DNA of 64,000 nucleotides from contig NZ_OLMR01000001.1 of assembly GCF_900291955.1 (NCBI RefSeq), positions 310,001-374,000 of the forward strand, read 5' to 3'. Positions 8,263 to 16,559 of the stretch are shown here, one piece after another (within the stretch, counting starts at the first letter, position 1; every line of letters starts with the position of its first letter). Made by a program: the position numbers and the translations under genes. This DNA comes from Pseudoruminococcus massiliensis (GTDB lineage Bacteria > Bacillota > Clostridia > Oscillospirales > Acutalibacteraceae). The notes beneath the pieces are model-generated. The model ran no database searches, had not been told where the DNA came from, and saw only the letters and a list, made by a program, of their open reading frames with translations.

Positions 8263-9099
8263 TTACAAGCCCATCATTTCTCTTACAACACGGTCTGCCA
8301 TTTTGACCGCACCGACAAGGACGAGCATATTGAACACAAGCTCCCCGATATAGCTCCATACCATTGTAACCGCCGCCGCATCGGGATTGACCACAGGCGG
8401 AGAAGAAGCAAATAGGGAAAAGATAATGCAGGCAAGCACGATAACCGCACCTTCAAGGCATACAGCGGCATAGCTCTTAATGAAGCTCTTGCCGACACTT
8501 TGGCTCGGCTCTCCAGCAAAAGTGGAAAGGGGTACGGGTGCTATGGCAGTATAGATATACAGCTTGAAAAACCTGCCATATACCGACATAATCATTATGA
8601 ATGACAGCACCGTAATAAACAGCCCGCCTATCAGCGTGACCGCCCATAGCGGGATACTCTCAAAAAATCCGCAGTCTTCAACGGCTGTCACGATTTCCTG
8701 CGGCAACACCGTCTGCTGTGCCGAGCCAAATCCTGCGGCATTCATAATCGTGGAAATCATACCCTGCACAATCTTAAACAGTGCCATCATCAGTTCTAAT
8801 CCGTAGGTCACTGCACCTTTGGCAATGGCAAAGCGGATAAACAGCTTCAAAGCCTGCTCTGGTCGCTTGACTTCTGCAAAATTTCCGCAGGTACGCATCA
8901 CACCCACAACAAAGAACAGCACGAGCAGGGCAAGTCCAATAGCCTGCACCGCACCGTGAATATCCACGATGACATTCCATATCGTGCCTCCCTTAAAGTT
9001 CTCTGGGGATTGGGTAATGAGCTGCCATATCTCGGCTAATTTCTTATTCCAGGTGTTTAGGGCGTTCTCTAAATTCTGTACCACCCAGTTATCAGACAT
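8263..9099 (-). CDS. VirB6/TrbL-like channel membrane protein
   Basis: This 278-residue polytopic membrane protein has about six hydrophobic segments (for example around 50-70, 90-110, 150-175, 182-200, 218-235 and 250-270). Its position between Maff2 and PrgI and its topology match the VirB6-like component of Tn1549-type transfer systems. It includes the segment YTAIAPVPLSTFAGEPSQS, a conserved-looking loop in this family. It should form part of the inner-membrane translocation channel. Confidence 0.82.
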   Translation of the reverse strand: MSDNWVVQNLENALNTWNKKLAEIWQLITQSPENFKGGTIWNVIVDIHGAVQAIGLALLVLFFVVGVMRTCGNFAEVKRPEQALKLFIRFAIAKGAVTYGLELMMALFKIVQGMISTIMNAAGFGSAQQTVLPQEIVTAVEDCGFFESIPLWAVTLIGGLFITVLSFIMIMSVYGRFFKLYIYTAIAPVPLSTFAGEPSQSVGKSFIKSYAAVCLEGAVIVLACIIFSLFASSPPVVNPDAAAVTMVWSYIGELVFNMLVLVGAVKMADRVVREMMGL

Positions 9100-9122
9100 T
9101 TGACCACCTCCTTGATGATATT

Positions 9123-9170
9123 AGATAACGGGAGCGAGTTCCGCACTCGGCGGATCTGCTCCCGTTATCT
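9123..9170 (-). promoter_or_regulatory. 13-bp stem-loop in the maff2-virB6 intergenic region
   Basis: AGATAACGGGAGC (9123-9135) pairs perfectly with GCTCCCGTTATCT (9158-9170). On the leftward transcript no T-run follows, so it is not a classical terminator in that direction. It sits directly after the maff2 stop and could protect an upstream mRNA segment or attenuate downstream genes. On the plus strand it is followed by TTTTT and could stop antisense transcription. Confidence 0.55.
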
Positions 9171-9190
9171 TTTTGTGTCAGTCTGTTATC

Positions 9191-9547
9191 TTAGCCTGTG
9201 ATAAGAGTCAAGATTTCTTTTGCGAAGGTAATGACAACGCCGCCTGCAAGGGTCAAAAATCCGTTAGCTCTCTGGGACGGGTCATGGGATTTGAGAGAAA
9301 GACCAATCTGCACGATACCAAAGCCGAGCATAATCATACCAACAGCCCTCACCAGACCGAAAATGAAATCGGACAGATTGTTGACTACCTGAATGGGGTC
9401 ATTGGCAGCAAAGGCGGTTACGGAAGTACCAAGCACAAATGTCATTGCCATAACAGCCATACAGTAATAACGGAAGCCTTTCTTAACCTTTCCAGTCATC
9501 GGCAGTTTCGTGGTTTTCTTGTTCTCGTTCTTCTTAAAAAGTTTCAT
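9191..9547 (-). CDS. Maff2-family protein, probable VirB2-like pilin subunit
   Basis: The 118-residue protein has a basic N-terminus, then a hydrophobic segment ending in TAFAAN that looks like a signal peptide cut near residue 49. Two further membrane helices follow (about 60-80 and 93-115) with a short polar loop, SLKSHDPSQRA. This is the Maff2 family, always found next to VirD4 in Tn1549-like transfer operons. The layout resembles VirB2/TrbC pilins; that functional reading is inference. A strong AAGGAGG site precedes the ATG, and a stable hairpin follows the gene. Confidence 0.85.
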   Translation of the reverse strand: MKLFKKNENKKTTKLPMTGKVKKGFRYYCMAVMAMTFVLGTSVTAFAANDPIQVVNNLSDFIFGLVRAVGMIMLGFGIVQIGLSLKSHDPSQRANGFLTLAGGVVITFAKEILTLITG

Positions 9548-9561
9548 AGGGTAAATCCTCC

Positions 9562-11352
9562 TTATAAATTGAATATTTCTTCCAAGTCCTCATCGGACAG
9601 AAGCTCATAGGAAGTGCTGACAGCTTTCACGCTCACGGCGTTATCTGGAATATCACTGTCAAACACAAGGGTTGCGACAGCCTGCGTAGGCTCTCCGTGG
9701 ATATACGGCGGTTGCCCTCCGTCAGCCGTCAGCTTCACATTCGGGTGCTTCAAGATGTCATACTTGAAGTCCATAACGGGGCGTTCTCCACGCACAAAAA
9801 GAAGTGCGTAACGGTTATCAAGCATACGCACTTCGTCTGGGGTCATCAGCTCACGCCCCGAAATCTGATAATTTGTTGAATAGTTACCACTCCGCCCAGA
9901 GCTTTTCCCGTAGGTGTTGGTATCAATGGTTTCCTTGCCCAAAAGCTCTGACACATATTTGTGGGTGCTTTGCTCGTTGCCACCCAGATACAGAAACTCA
10001 TCGCAGTTGCCAACAATGCTTTCCCATTGCTTTTCAAAAAGGGCTTTGAGCTGTGCCAGATTTTGCAGGATAATGGATACCGATACCCCTCTGGAACGCA
10101 TAACGGACAGGATTTTATCAAAGTCATCAGGCAATGAAACATTCGCAAATTCGTCCATTATGAAATGGCAATGCACAGGCAGGCTTCCGCCGTACTTGTG
10201 GTCTGCCAGATAAAAAAGCTGTTGAAAGAGCTGGGTATAAAGGATACTGACAAGGAAGTTAAAGCTCGTGTCGTTGTCTGGTATCAGAGCGAACAGAGCG
10301 ACCTTCTTTTCTCCCAGACTTGGCAGGTCAAGCTCATCGGTGGCGGTAAGCCCTGCAAGGCTCTCCAGATTGAATTTTTCAAGCCTTGCGGCAAGGGTTA
10401 TCTGGATACTCTTTAAGGTCTTTGCACTACCACTGTGGTAATCCCTGTAATACTTTAGGGCGATATGCTCTGGGTTTACCATTTCCAGACGGTCAAACAG
10501 CTCGTCCAGAGGGCTTACATAGCTGTCATCGTCCTCTCGGACTTCGCCTGCACGGAGCAGCTCCATAACCATCGGGAAATTCTGCTCGTCTGGCGGTGCT
10601 TCATATTTCAGATAGAACACCAGAGCCAGAAGCAGCATACTCGCCGCCGTATCCCAGAACGGGTCTTGCGACTGTGAGCCTTTCGGCGTGGTCGCCTTAA
10701 ACAAGTTTGTTACCAACCTCTGAACATCGTTATCGTTCCGCAGATAGACAAAGGGATTGTAACAATGGCTGCGGTGCATATTGATAAGGTCAAGCACACG
10801 CACCTCATAGCCTTTGTTTTCCAACAGACCGCCGATGTCACGGACGATTTCGCCCTTTGGGTCGAGTATTACAAAAGATGTGTTGCACTGCATAGCATTT
10901 GGCTTGCAGAAAAACCTCGTTTTTCCCGCACCAGAGCCGCCGCAGACTAAAATATTCAGATTCCTACGGTGCTTTTTCCCGTCCAACCCGATACGGACAT
11001 TCTGAGTCAAGAGCTTATTGGCTGACGGGTCTTTATCTCGGTACTTCTTATTCAAAGCACCTGCGTTGCCCCATTTCGCAGAGCCGTGTTCCTCACGCCT
11101 GCGGTAATTCCTGAGTGTAGAGAAATAAACGCCGATGCCCATAGCGTAGGCAAGTAAAAAAATAAGGACAGTCTTTACGCTGTCCTCACATACCATTATT
11201 TCAAACGGATTGCCCATCGCCACAGGCAGACCTCGGATAATCTCTACAAGACCGCCGCTGACATAGGGTGCTGTCAGCAGGGCAAGCCATACGACAGGAA
11301 GTATGCCGCAGACAGAAAGGATTAGGCTCGTTTTCTGGTCATCGTTCCTCAT
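9562..11352 (-). CDS. VirD4/TraG-type coupling protein
   Basis: This 596-residue ATPase links the relaxosome to the channel. Two membrane segments lie at about 10-30 and 58-80. The Walker A CGGSGAGKTRF is near residue 139, followed by FVILDPKGE, and a Walker B, HFIMDEFANV, is near 400. MRSRGVSVSIILQNLAQLK is the conserved TraG segment. The ATG lies inside the 3' end of the small gene upstream (14-bp overlap). Length and order are normal for this conjugation family. Confidence 0.95.
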   Translation of the reverse strand: MRNDDQKTSLILSVCGILPVVWLALLTAPYVSGGLVEIIRGLPVAMGNPFEIMVCEDSVKTVLIFLLAYAMGIGVYFSTLRNYRRREEHGSAKWGNAGALNKKYRDKDPSANKLLTQNVRIGLDGKKHRRNLNILVCGGSGAGKTRFFCKPNAMQCNTSFVILDPKGEIVRDIGGLLENKGYEVRVLDLINMHRSHCYNPFVYLRNDNDVQRLVTNLFKATTPKGSQSQDPFWDTAASMLLLALVFYLKYEAPPDEQNFPMVMELLRAGEVREDDDSYVSPLDELFDRLEMVNPEHIALKYYRDYHSGSAKTLKSIQITLAARLEKFNLESLAGLTATDELDLPSLGEKKVALFALIPDNDTSFNFLVSILYTQLFQQLFYLADHKYGGSLPVHCHFIMDEFANVSLPDDFDKILSVMRSRGVSVSIILQNLAQLKALFEKQWESIVGNCDEFLYLGGNEQSTHKYVSELLGKETIDTNTYGKSSGRSGNYSTNYQISGRELMTPDEVRMLDNRYALLFVRGERPVMDFKYDILKHPNVKLTADGGQPPYIHGEPTQAVATLVFDSDIPDNAVSVKAVSTSYELLSDEDLEEIFNL

Positions 11353-11536
11353 TGCACCTGCAATGCACGACCTTAACCTTTTTTGTCGGAGCGTGTGCCA
11401 CCTTGCTTATCAGCTCGTCAACAGGCTCGGTGGGGCGTTCCTCCTGTAACTGCCTTGTACGCAGGGTGTTTAAGGCGTTGATGACGATATTCTTATCGTA
11501 CTTATCAAGTGCGATATGGTATCGTTTCTCTCTCAT
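11339..11536 (-). CDS. Small conserved protein, paralogue of the 37,344 gene
   Basis: From the ATG at 11,534-11,536 the product has 65 residues and starts MREKRYHIALD. I chose this start because GGAGGT lies 7 bases upstream; a GTG three codons earlier lies too close to that site. It contains a PVDELISKVAHAPTKK segment. A second gene at 37,344 encodes the same layout (MREQKYHIYLD, then CVDELIFKVINTPTKR), so the element has two diverged copies. The function is unknown; the size and basic C-terminus would suit a small regulator. Confidence 0.7.
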   Translation of the reverse strand: MREKRYHIALDKYDKNIVINALNTLRTRQLQEERPTEPVDELISKVAHAPTKKVKVVHCRCNEER

Positions 11537-11551
11537 AGTCTGCACCTCCGA

Positions 11552-12415
11552 TTAGCGTTCCTGCTCTTTGTTCTTTGCAGGCTTGTTCTTCTCCATACTC
11601 TTATACATATCGCTCTGGATTTCGCCCAGAACATCACGCATCGTGCCAAGCTCTCCCTTGAACGCCTGTGTATCCATTTCCGCATACTCTCTGGGAAGTC
11701 TGGAAAAGTCAAAACCTCTGGTATCCACGCCATAACGGGAGCTTACCATATAGGCAACGCAGAAGGATTTGAAATCGGAAGCATCACGGCTCTCGTTGTG
11801 CTTAAAGTCATAGACCGCCGCCGACACTTCTTTTGCCATACTCACGAACAGCACTTCCTCGGAAAGCCCCTTCTTGACAAAAATGGTCTGCTGAGAGCTG
11901 TCATAATAGGCAGGCAGTTCAAGCTCACCGACAGGAACACAGGGTACAGGGCTTGCATCAATCAGAGCCGACACAAGCTCACGCATGGATTTCGGCTCCT
12001 GTTCCTGCTGCCTGTCCTTTGCCGAGGTTTCGGAAATATCATAAACCACTTTGGCATTGTAAGAGACGCCCTTTGTCCCGTCCTCACGGGTGTATTCCTT
12101 GCTCGGCTCAAGGATAATGATTTTCTGTGCGTCCTTGTTCACATAGACACGGTTCGCTTTCCATTTGCTGTACTCTTTAAGCTGCGTTGCTTCGGGCATC
12201 TGTGCTGATACCAGAATAGCGTTAGCCACGGAGTAACGGTCAAAGCGACCCTGCACATCAAGATACTGACGGAAGCTGTCGCCGCTTGCCACCATTTCAG
12301 AGCAGGTATTGTCAATCAGCTCATAGGCTTCTTTCCGCTGTGCCTGCTTTGCGGCAGCCCATTCCTCTTTATCAAAAGGTCTGTTGCCGCCGCTGAATAC
12401 ATCGTAAATACTCAT
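11552..12415 (-). CDS. ArdC-like N-terminal domain protein of the mobilisation region
   Basis: The 287-residue protein starts MSIYDVFSGGNRPF and continues with a helical region, a FDRYSVANAILVSAQMPEAT segment and a WKANRVYVNKDAQKIIILEP strand pair. This resembles the ssDNA-binding N-terminal domain of ArdC antirestriction proteins. No HExxH metallopeptidase motif is visible in the C-terminal half. It lies 6 bp from PcfB in the same operon. It may coat or protect incoming single-stranded DNA; that role is inference. Confidence 0.65.
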   Translation of the reverse strand: MSIYDVFSGGNRPFDKEEWAAAKQAQRKEAYELIDNTCSEMVASGDSFRQYLDVQGRFDRYSVANAILVSAQMPEATQLKEYSKWKANRVYVNKDAQKIIILEPSKEYTREDGTKGVSYNAKVVYDISETSAKDRQQEQEPKSMRELVSALIDASPVPCVPVGELELPAYYDSSQQTIFVKKGLSEEVLFVSMAKEVSAAVYDFKHNESRDASDFKSFCVAYMVSSRYGVDTRGFDFSRLPREYAEMDTQAFKGELGTMRDVLGEIQSDMYKSMEKNKPAKNKEQER

Positions 12416-12421
12416 AGCTGT

Positions 12422-13234
12422 TTACCTCGTTTCTTTGGATTTTGGTTTCTTTTTCTTTCTTGGGGGCTGTTTATGCTCCGTTTTCCTGTTAGCACTTTTC
12501 GCCCTGTCGGAAGCACCGCTTTTGTCCAGGTCGGAAGTGCCAATCTCTGCTTCCTGCTCCTTGCGGCTCTCCTTGATTTTCCGCAGTTCCTCTCTGACAG
12601 AAGGTTTCTCCTTAGTCATAGTAGCCCCCTCTGCGGACTTCTTTGGCTGCTCTAAGGTAGGCTCGGACTGAGGGGATTTTTCTGCCTTTGCCACCGAGGG
12701 GTTTGGGGCGTTTTCCTCCTTCTGGACAGGCTTGCCCATAAGCTCGTCAAGCAGCTTGTCTTTCTCCGCCTTTTCCTGCACACCAATATCTGGCTCTGGC
12801 TGACCGTCCTTTGCATCTTTGGATTTCTCGGCTTCCGTCACAATAGAAGCGGTATCCACCGAAGCAAGATTAAAGCGTTCCACGATACGACTGATTTTCG
12901 ATGCGTCCTCGGCACGGGCGATGACATCGACCTCCGCATTGGGGTCTTTGTTTTTCCTGTCCGTGAGGACACAGTAAAGCACACCGTATTTTTTCGCTTC
13001 CTGCGTGAACTTCTTTAAGTCGCCGTTTTTGACGGTAAAGACTTTCAGCTCCTTACCAGAACGGAGCATACTCGTCAGCCTTGCTTTGCCTTTGGTTTTC
13101 TTTTCTTCTTTGAGAATGGAATACAACAGGATAGCGATGTTCTTCGCACCTGCACCTGTAATTTTGGCAGCGACCTCAAAGCCCTCCAAGCTCATTCGGG
13201 CGATTTGTTCTGCCGCTTCGCCGCCTGTGTTCAT
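12422..13234 (-). CDS. PcfB/DUF3801-family conjugation protein
   Basis: The 270-residue protein has a conserved N-terminal ~135 residues (ITGAGAKNIAILLYSILKEE, ELKVFTVKNGDLKKF, YGVLYCVLTDRK), typical of the PcfB/DUF3801 family encoded beside relaxases. A long disordered tail rich in Lys, Glu and Pro follows. PcfB proteins are reported as relaxosome or coupling-protein accessory factors. The ATG lies within the relaxase 3' end (59-bp overlap) and is preceded by AAGGAGCTG, so translation is probably coupled. Confidence 0.85.
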   Translation of the reverse strand: MNTGGEAAEQIARMSLEGFEVAAKITGAGAKNIAILLYSILKEEKKTKGKARLTSMLRSGKELKVFTVKNGDLKKFTQEAKKYGVLYCVLTDRKNKDPNAEVDVIARAEDASKISRIVERFNLASVDTASIVTEAEKSKDAKDGQPEPDIGVQEKAEKDKLLDELMGKPVQKEENAPNPSVAKAEKSPQSEPTLEQPKKSAEGATMTKEKPSVREELRKIKESRKEQEAEIGTSDLDKSGASDRAKSANRKTEHKQPPRKKKKPKSKETR

Positions 13235-14588
13235 TCTTCATCAGCTCCTTTCTTTGCTGTTCGTGTTCGTCTGCCCGTATCGTCTGCAATTTTTCCTTGA
13301 GGGTATCACTACGGGCGGAAATGCCCTCGCACAGTCTGACCTCCTTTCGGATAATTTTCAGCCGCCCCGAAATATCGGACAGCTCTGCCTTGACTGCTTC
13401 CTTTTCTTCGCCGCTTGTTCTGCGGGATTTAGAGTAAAGCTCCTTTCTCTTCTGAAGCAGGGCAGACATCTCCGTTTTCAGAGAGCCTTTATATGAACAA
13501 AGCTGCTCCGCCGTATCAATGTGATTGCGGCAAAGCAGCCTTGTTTCCTGTGTGATGGCTTCCATCTTCATAAGGTCGTCCTTTAAGAGATAATGAAGCC
13601 GTGCATAATTTTGTTTTCTGCCTTTTGGCAGGATACCGAGCTTGTAGCAGTAATGGAGATACAGTCCACGCAAGCCACCAATTTTCTTAGCGTTCTTCAA
13701 AGAGCCTTTGACCCGATAGACCTTAATCTGTGGCTGTGGCTCCGAGAAGCTCTGGAATTTGACCGCATAGGAATTTTCTCTGATACGCTCCATAATCCTG
13801 TCATTGGTGTATTCCTCTCCGAGCTTATAAAGCCGCTTGGGTCTTTGCCAGCCCTTGCCGATAATCGTCCAATACTTGCGGTTGGGGTCAAAGTTTATGC
13901 GGTAGCCCATTTCTGCCAACTGGCGGTCAAAGTCTTTCAGCGTGAATGATTTGCTGATAGCTTCGTCCACCGCCTGTCTTGCAACATTATCCCTCGTGGG
14001 TCGCCCCTGCTTTTCGGCTTGGTAAAGGGCGTAGGGCTTTTTCTTGCCGCTTGGGTGTTCGATGACGGACAGGGCATACTCACGGCAAAGCTCATCGGAG
14101 TGCTGACGGAGCAGCCGCAGATTTGCTTTGTTGTCGTGGTAGTGCATACCGTCAGCAAAAGAAACAGAGTTCACGACAAAGTGATTATGCAGGCAGTCGG
14201 TATTCAGATGGGTGGCAACGATGACTTGAAATCTGTTGCCCCACATTCGCTCAGCAAGTTTAACGCCGACTTCGTGAGCCTGCTCTGGCGTAACCTCACC
14301 GTGCTTGAAGCTCTGAAAGCCGTGGTAACAGACAATCTCGCTCATGTCGTTCCACCCCGCTTTGGTAATCATCATTTCATCTCTAGCGGTGGTCGGGTCA
14401 CAGTTTACGCCTGTGACAAAGAAACGCTGCTCGGTCTTATTCTTATTAGTAGCGTACTCCATTACATCGACCATCGCCTGCAGGTCGGCTTCGGTGTATT
14501 TGGGGTTGGCTGTCTTTTCGGGATTTTCGGCATAGTCGATTGGGTGGTCGAGCCTGCCACGCACATCCCATATCTCGCAGACCGCCAT
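13176..14588 (-). CDS. MOBP-type relaxase
   Basis: This 470-residue protein should nick oriT and lead the transferred strand. The N-terminal ~250 residues hold the MobA/VirD2-type fold. The metal-binding histidine motif reads HLNTDCLHNHFVVNSVSF (His near 127, 134 and 136). Candidate catalytic tyrosines lie in the N-terminal part (for example near residue 89), but I cannot assign one. The C-terminal part is helical and coiled-coil-like. The ATG overlaps the mobC stop as TAATG, a coupling arrangement. Confidence 0.93.
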   Translation of the reverse strand: MAVCEIWDVRGRLDHPIDYAENPEKTANPKYTEADLQAMVDVMEYATNKNKTEQRFFVTGVNCDPTTARDEMMITKAGWNDMSEIVCYHGFQSFKHGEVTPEQAHEVGVKLAERMWGNRFQVIVATHLNTDCLHNHFVVNSVSFADGMHYHDNKANLRLLRQHSDELCREYALSVIEHPSGKKKPYALYQAEKQGRPTRDNVARQAVDEAISKSFTLKDFDRQLAEMGYRINFDPNRKYWTIIGKGWQRPKRLYKLGEEYTNDRIMERIRENSYAVKFQSFSEPQPQIKVYRVKGSLKNAKKIGGLRGLYLHYCYKLGILPKGRKQNYARLHYLLKDDLMKMEAITQETRLLCRNHIDTAEQLCSYKGSLKTEMSALLQKRKELYSKSRRTSGEEKEAVKAELSDISGRLKIIRKEVRLCEGISARSDTLKEKLQTIRADEHEQQRKELMKNEHRRRSGRTNRPNELGGL

Positions 14589-14917
14589 TACGATGACCTG
14601 CGTGGAAGCAGATACCTTTTGCGAATTTCAATCTGAAATTCGTGCCACCTCCTTGCTTCCTCACGGAGCATCGGAGTATCCACAAAGCCGAGGGCGTTTG
14701 CCTTAACCGCAAGCTGATTGATACGGTTGCCAATAGCGGACAGCTCACGCATCATTTTATAGAACTCTGGGTCGGGCTTTTCGCAGAGCTGATAGCCCCT
14801 TACCATTTCTCTTAAAAAGGCTTCTTTTGAGCGACCCGATTTCCGCACAAGCTCATTAAGGTGTTCGGCTTCCTCCTCAGTCAGACGGAAAAGTATCTGC
14901 ACATTTCTTTTTCGCAT
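14588..14917 (-). CDS. MobC-like relaxosome accessory protein
   Basis: The 109-residue protein starts MRKRNVQILFRLTEEEAEHL, a ribbon-helix-helix beginning. It continues with a SGRSKEAFLREMVRG helix and a GNRINQLAVKANALG motif characteristic of MobC mobilisation proteins. MobC binds near oriT and helps the relaxase open the DNA. It overlaps the relaxase start by one base and the upstream DUF3789 gene by 41 bases. Confidence 0.9.
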   Translation of the reverse strand: MRKRNVQILFRLTEEEAEHLNELVRKSGRSKEAFLREMVRGYQLCEKPDPEFYKMMRELSAIGNRINQLAVKANALGFVDTPMLREEARRWHEFQIEIRKRYLLPRRSS

Positions 14918-15029
14918 TGTCCACTTCCTTTCTCTCGGAAAGTCTGTTTATCTGCAAGCAGCACATACACGCAACGCCGAACAGACCGCCGAGCATTGTG
15001 CCGATAATGAAAAATAAGAACTCACTCAT
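14877..15029 (-). CDS. DUF3789-like small membrane protein
   Basis: A 50-residue reading frame starts at ATG 15,027-15,029 behind a strong AAAGGAGTT site. It begins MSEFLFFIIGTMLGGLFGVA, forming one membrane segment, and ends with a short charged tail. Small proteins of this form (DUF3789) sit immediately upstream of MobC in Tn1549-type elements. The function is unknown. The last 41 bases overlap mobC in another frame. Confidence 0.75.
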   Translation of the reverse strand: MSEFLFFIIGTMLGGLFGVACMCCLQINRLSERKEVDNAKKKCADTFPSD

Positions 15030-15058
15030 TCTTGAACTCCTTTCTGTTCTCACGGGGT

Positions 15059-15101
15059 ATTAGGGGCTGACCCCTAACAAGCGAATTTGGCTAACCAAAT
15101 T
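15059..15101. other. Candidate origin of transfer region (two adjacent palindromes)
   Basis: Two near-contiguous dyads lie in a short gene-free stretch upstream of DUF3789-mobC-relaxase. TTAGGGGCTGACCCCTAA occupies 15,059-15,076. GAATTTGGCTAACCAAATTC occupies 15,082-15,101. oriT sites of mobilisable and conjugative elements are usually a few hundred bases from mobC/relaxase and contain such inverted repeats beside the nick site. No nick site can be assigned from sequence alone. Confidence 0.4.
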
Positions 15102-15120
15102 CAGTGCTTGGTAAGACATC

Positions 15121-15414
15121 TCATTCTTCGCAGTCCTCCTCATACATACACTCACCGCACACGGGGCAGAAGTACGGACAATCCGAACAATCCTCATTTT
15201 CCTGTAGTGTGTTCTCGCACGCACTATCAAGACTGTCCTCTCTCTGCTCGGTAATATCGGCTTCGCCGCAGACAAAATCATCATCAGTAAAGTTGATAAG
15301 GTCTGTATCGAACAGGATAATTTTTGTTTTTTCTTTTGCCTGTTCGGGGCTTTCTGCATAGACGGAAACGGTCTTTTGATAATGGGCGGTAAGGGTTACA
15401 TCATACTTTTTCAA
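15121..15414 (-). CDS. DpnD/PcfM-like protein with cysteine-rich tail
   Basis: Read from a TTG at 15,412-15,414 behind GAGGAA, the product has 97 residues. It begins with a beta-rich DpnD/PcfM-like domain (KYDVTLTAHYQKTVSVYAES, then TDDDFVCGEADI). The tail ends in CSDCPYFCPVCGECMYEEDC, with six cysteines that could hold a metal. An ATG eight codons upstream lacks a ribosome binding site and overlaps the preceding small gene, so I prefer TTG. PcfM-type proteins accompany conjugation genes; their function is not established. Confidence 0.65.
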   Translation of the reverse strand: MKKYDVTLTAHYQKTVSVYAESPEQAKEKTKIILFDTDLINFTDDDFVCGEADITEQREDSLDSACENTLQENEDCSDCPYFCPVCGECMYEEDCEE

Positions 15415-15418
15415 TGGT

Positions 15419-15499
15419 TCATTCCTCGCTTTCAGCATTAAATTTTGATTTGGTTTCGGTATCTTTCTGGGAAAAAACTGCTACACAATCAACGGACAT
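15419..15499 (-). CDS. Possible 26-residue small protein
   Basis: An ATG at 15,497-15,499 lies directly behind AAAGGAGTG. It opens a 26-codon frame (MSVDCVAVFSQKDTETKSKF, then a short acidic end) and stops at 15,419. It fills the space between the primase-like gene and the PcfM-like gene, overlapping the first by 11 bases and ending just before the second. The good spacing and operon packing support translation, but there is no recognised family. Confidence 0.45.
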   Translation of the reverse strand: MSVDCVAVFSQKDTETKSKFNAESEE

Positions 15500-16478
15500 C
15501 ACTCCTTTCACGCTTAGACTTTGGTCTTGTAATCCCCAGATAGGACAACAAAAAATCGTTGAAGTCCTTGCCGACAGGCGGTGGATCATCAACGATTTTG
15601 TAGTCTTTCTGCAACAGTTCTTTCAAAGTAGCGGTACAAAGCCTGCCTACCTTATCATTATCCAGATGCAGAACTATGGTCTTAATTTGTGGATTGGCAC
15701 TCAAAAAAGTTGTGAGGGCTATGGGTATTTTGCTGTCCTTCATCTCTTTCTTTGGCTGATACACGCCCGAAAGAGAAAGCAGACTCTCCGATTTGCAGTC
15801 CTTGTCCTCGCATTTTAGATAAGTGGCATAGGACAGTAAATCAATGGCGGCTTCAAATAAATGCACGGTATCCGCAGGCTTCTTTGCCAGAAGTCGGAAC
15901 GAATACCGCTTGTCGCTGCCCGATGCGTCCTGCTTGAAAGTGCTGCCGAGAGTGCCTCGCAGGGCGGCATATTTCGGTGTTCCGCTTTCGTCTTTGCCGA
16001 TAAAAACAGCATTGTGATAATCGGCACTTTCATAAAGCGTGCCATCTGAGATACACTCCTGTATGAGCTGATAGTCAATACCACGCCCGAAAAGATACTG
16101 TATCACTCTGTTACAATCCTTATTTTTTGGCGGCAGAAGCAGAACTTTCGGCTCATCTTTCTTGGGAGTAGGGGGTGGCTTCCAGTCCGCCATAGTCTGT
16201 CCCGTGAGAATTTCCACGGCTTCCACAAAGTCATATTCCTTAACTTTGATAAGATAATCGAGGGCAGAATAGCCGCCGAAACCTCTCGACCACCAATACC
16301 ATTTACCGTTGGAAATCTTTAAGCTGTCGTGTTCTGCGGTACAGTACACATTGCTTGTGCCTTTGACCTTAACAAGATTGCTCGGCTCAAACTCCCGCAG
16401 ATAGGATAACAGGTCAATCTGTCGTATCCGTTCAAGCACATCTGGGTCAATCTGCACATAGGGTTGCTTAGTTCTCAA
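15489..16478 (-). CDS. DUF3991/Toprim-domain primase-like protein
   Basis: The 329-residue protein has an N-terminal region with YCTAEHDSLKISNGKWYWWSR and GGYSALDYLIKV, resembling the zinc/DNA-binding part of DnaG-like proteins. A Toprim core follows with VHLFEAAIDLLSY (catalytic Glu type) and IVLHLDNDKVG (DxD type). Such DUF3991-Toprim proteins prime the complementary strand of transferred ssDNA in Tn1549-like and related elements. The start is a TTG at 16,476-16,478 with GGAGGTGA upstream. Confidence 0.85.
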   Translation of the reverse strand: MRTKQPYVQIDPDVLERIRQIDLLSYLREFEPSNLVKVKGTSNVYCTAEHDSLKISNGKWYWWSRGFGGYSALDYLIKVKEYDFVEAVEILTGQTMADWKPPPTPKKDEPKVLLLPPKNKDCNRVIQYLFGRGIDYQLIQECISDGTLYESADYHNAVFIGKDESGTPKYAALRGTLGSTFKQDASGSDKRYSFRLLAKKPADTVHLFEAAIDLLSYATYLKCEDKDCKSESLLSLSGVYQPKKEMKDSKIPIALTTFLSANPQIKTIVLHLDNDKVGRLCTATLKELLQKDYKIVDDPPPVGKDFNDFLLSYLGITRPKSKRERSDVR

Positions 16479-16503
16479 TGGATAAAATCACCTCCAGAAA
16501 TAG

Positions 16504-16542
16504 AAAAAACCGAGGGGCTTTCGTTAAATGAAAACCTCTCGG
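16504..16542 (-). terminator. Rho-independent terminator after the HEPN-like gene
   Basis: On the minus strand CCGAGAGG pairs with CCCCTCGG (one mismatch) around a 17-base loop and is followed by TTTTTTC. It lies just downstream of the 608-residue gene and upstream of the primase-like gene, so it would isolate the cargo from the transfer operon. Confidence 0.7.
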
Positions 16543-16559
16543 CTATGTATAATTTAATC

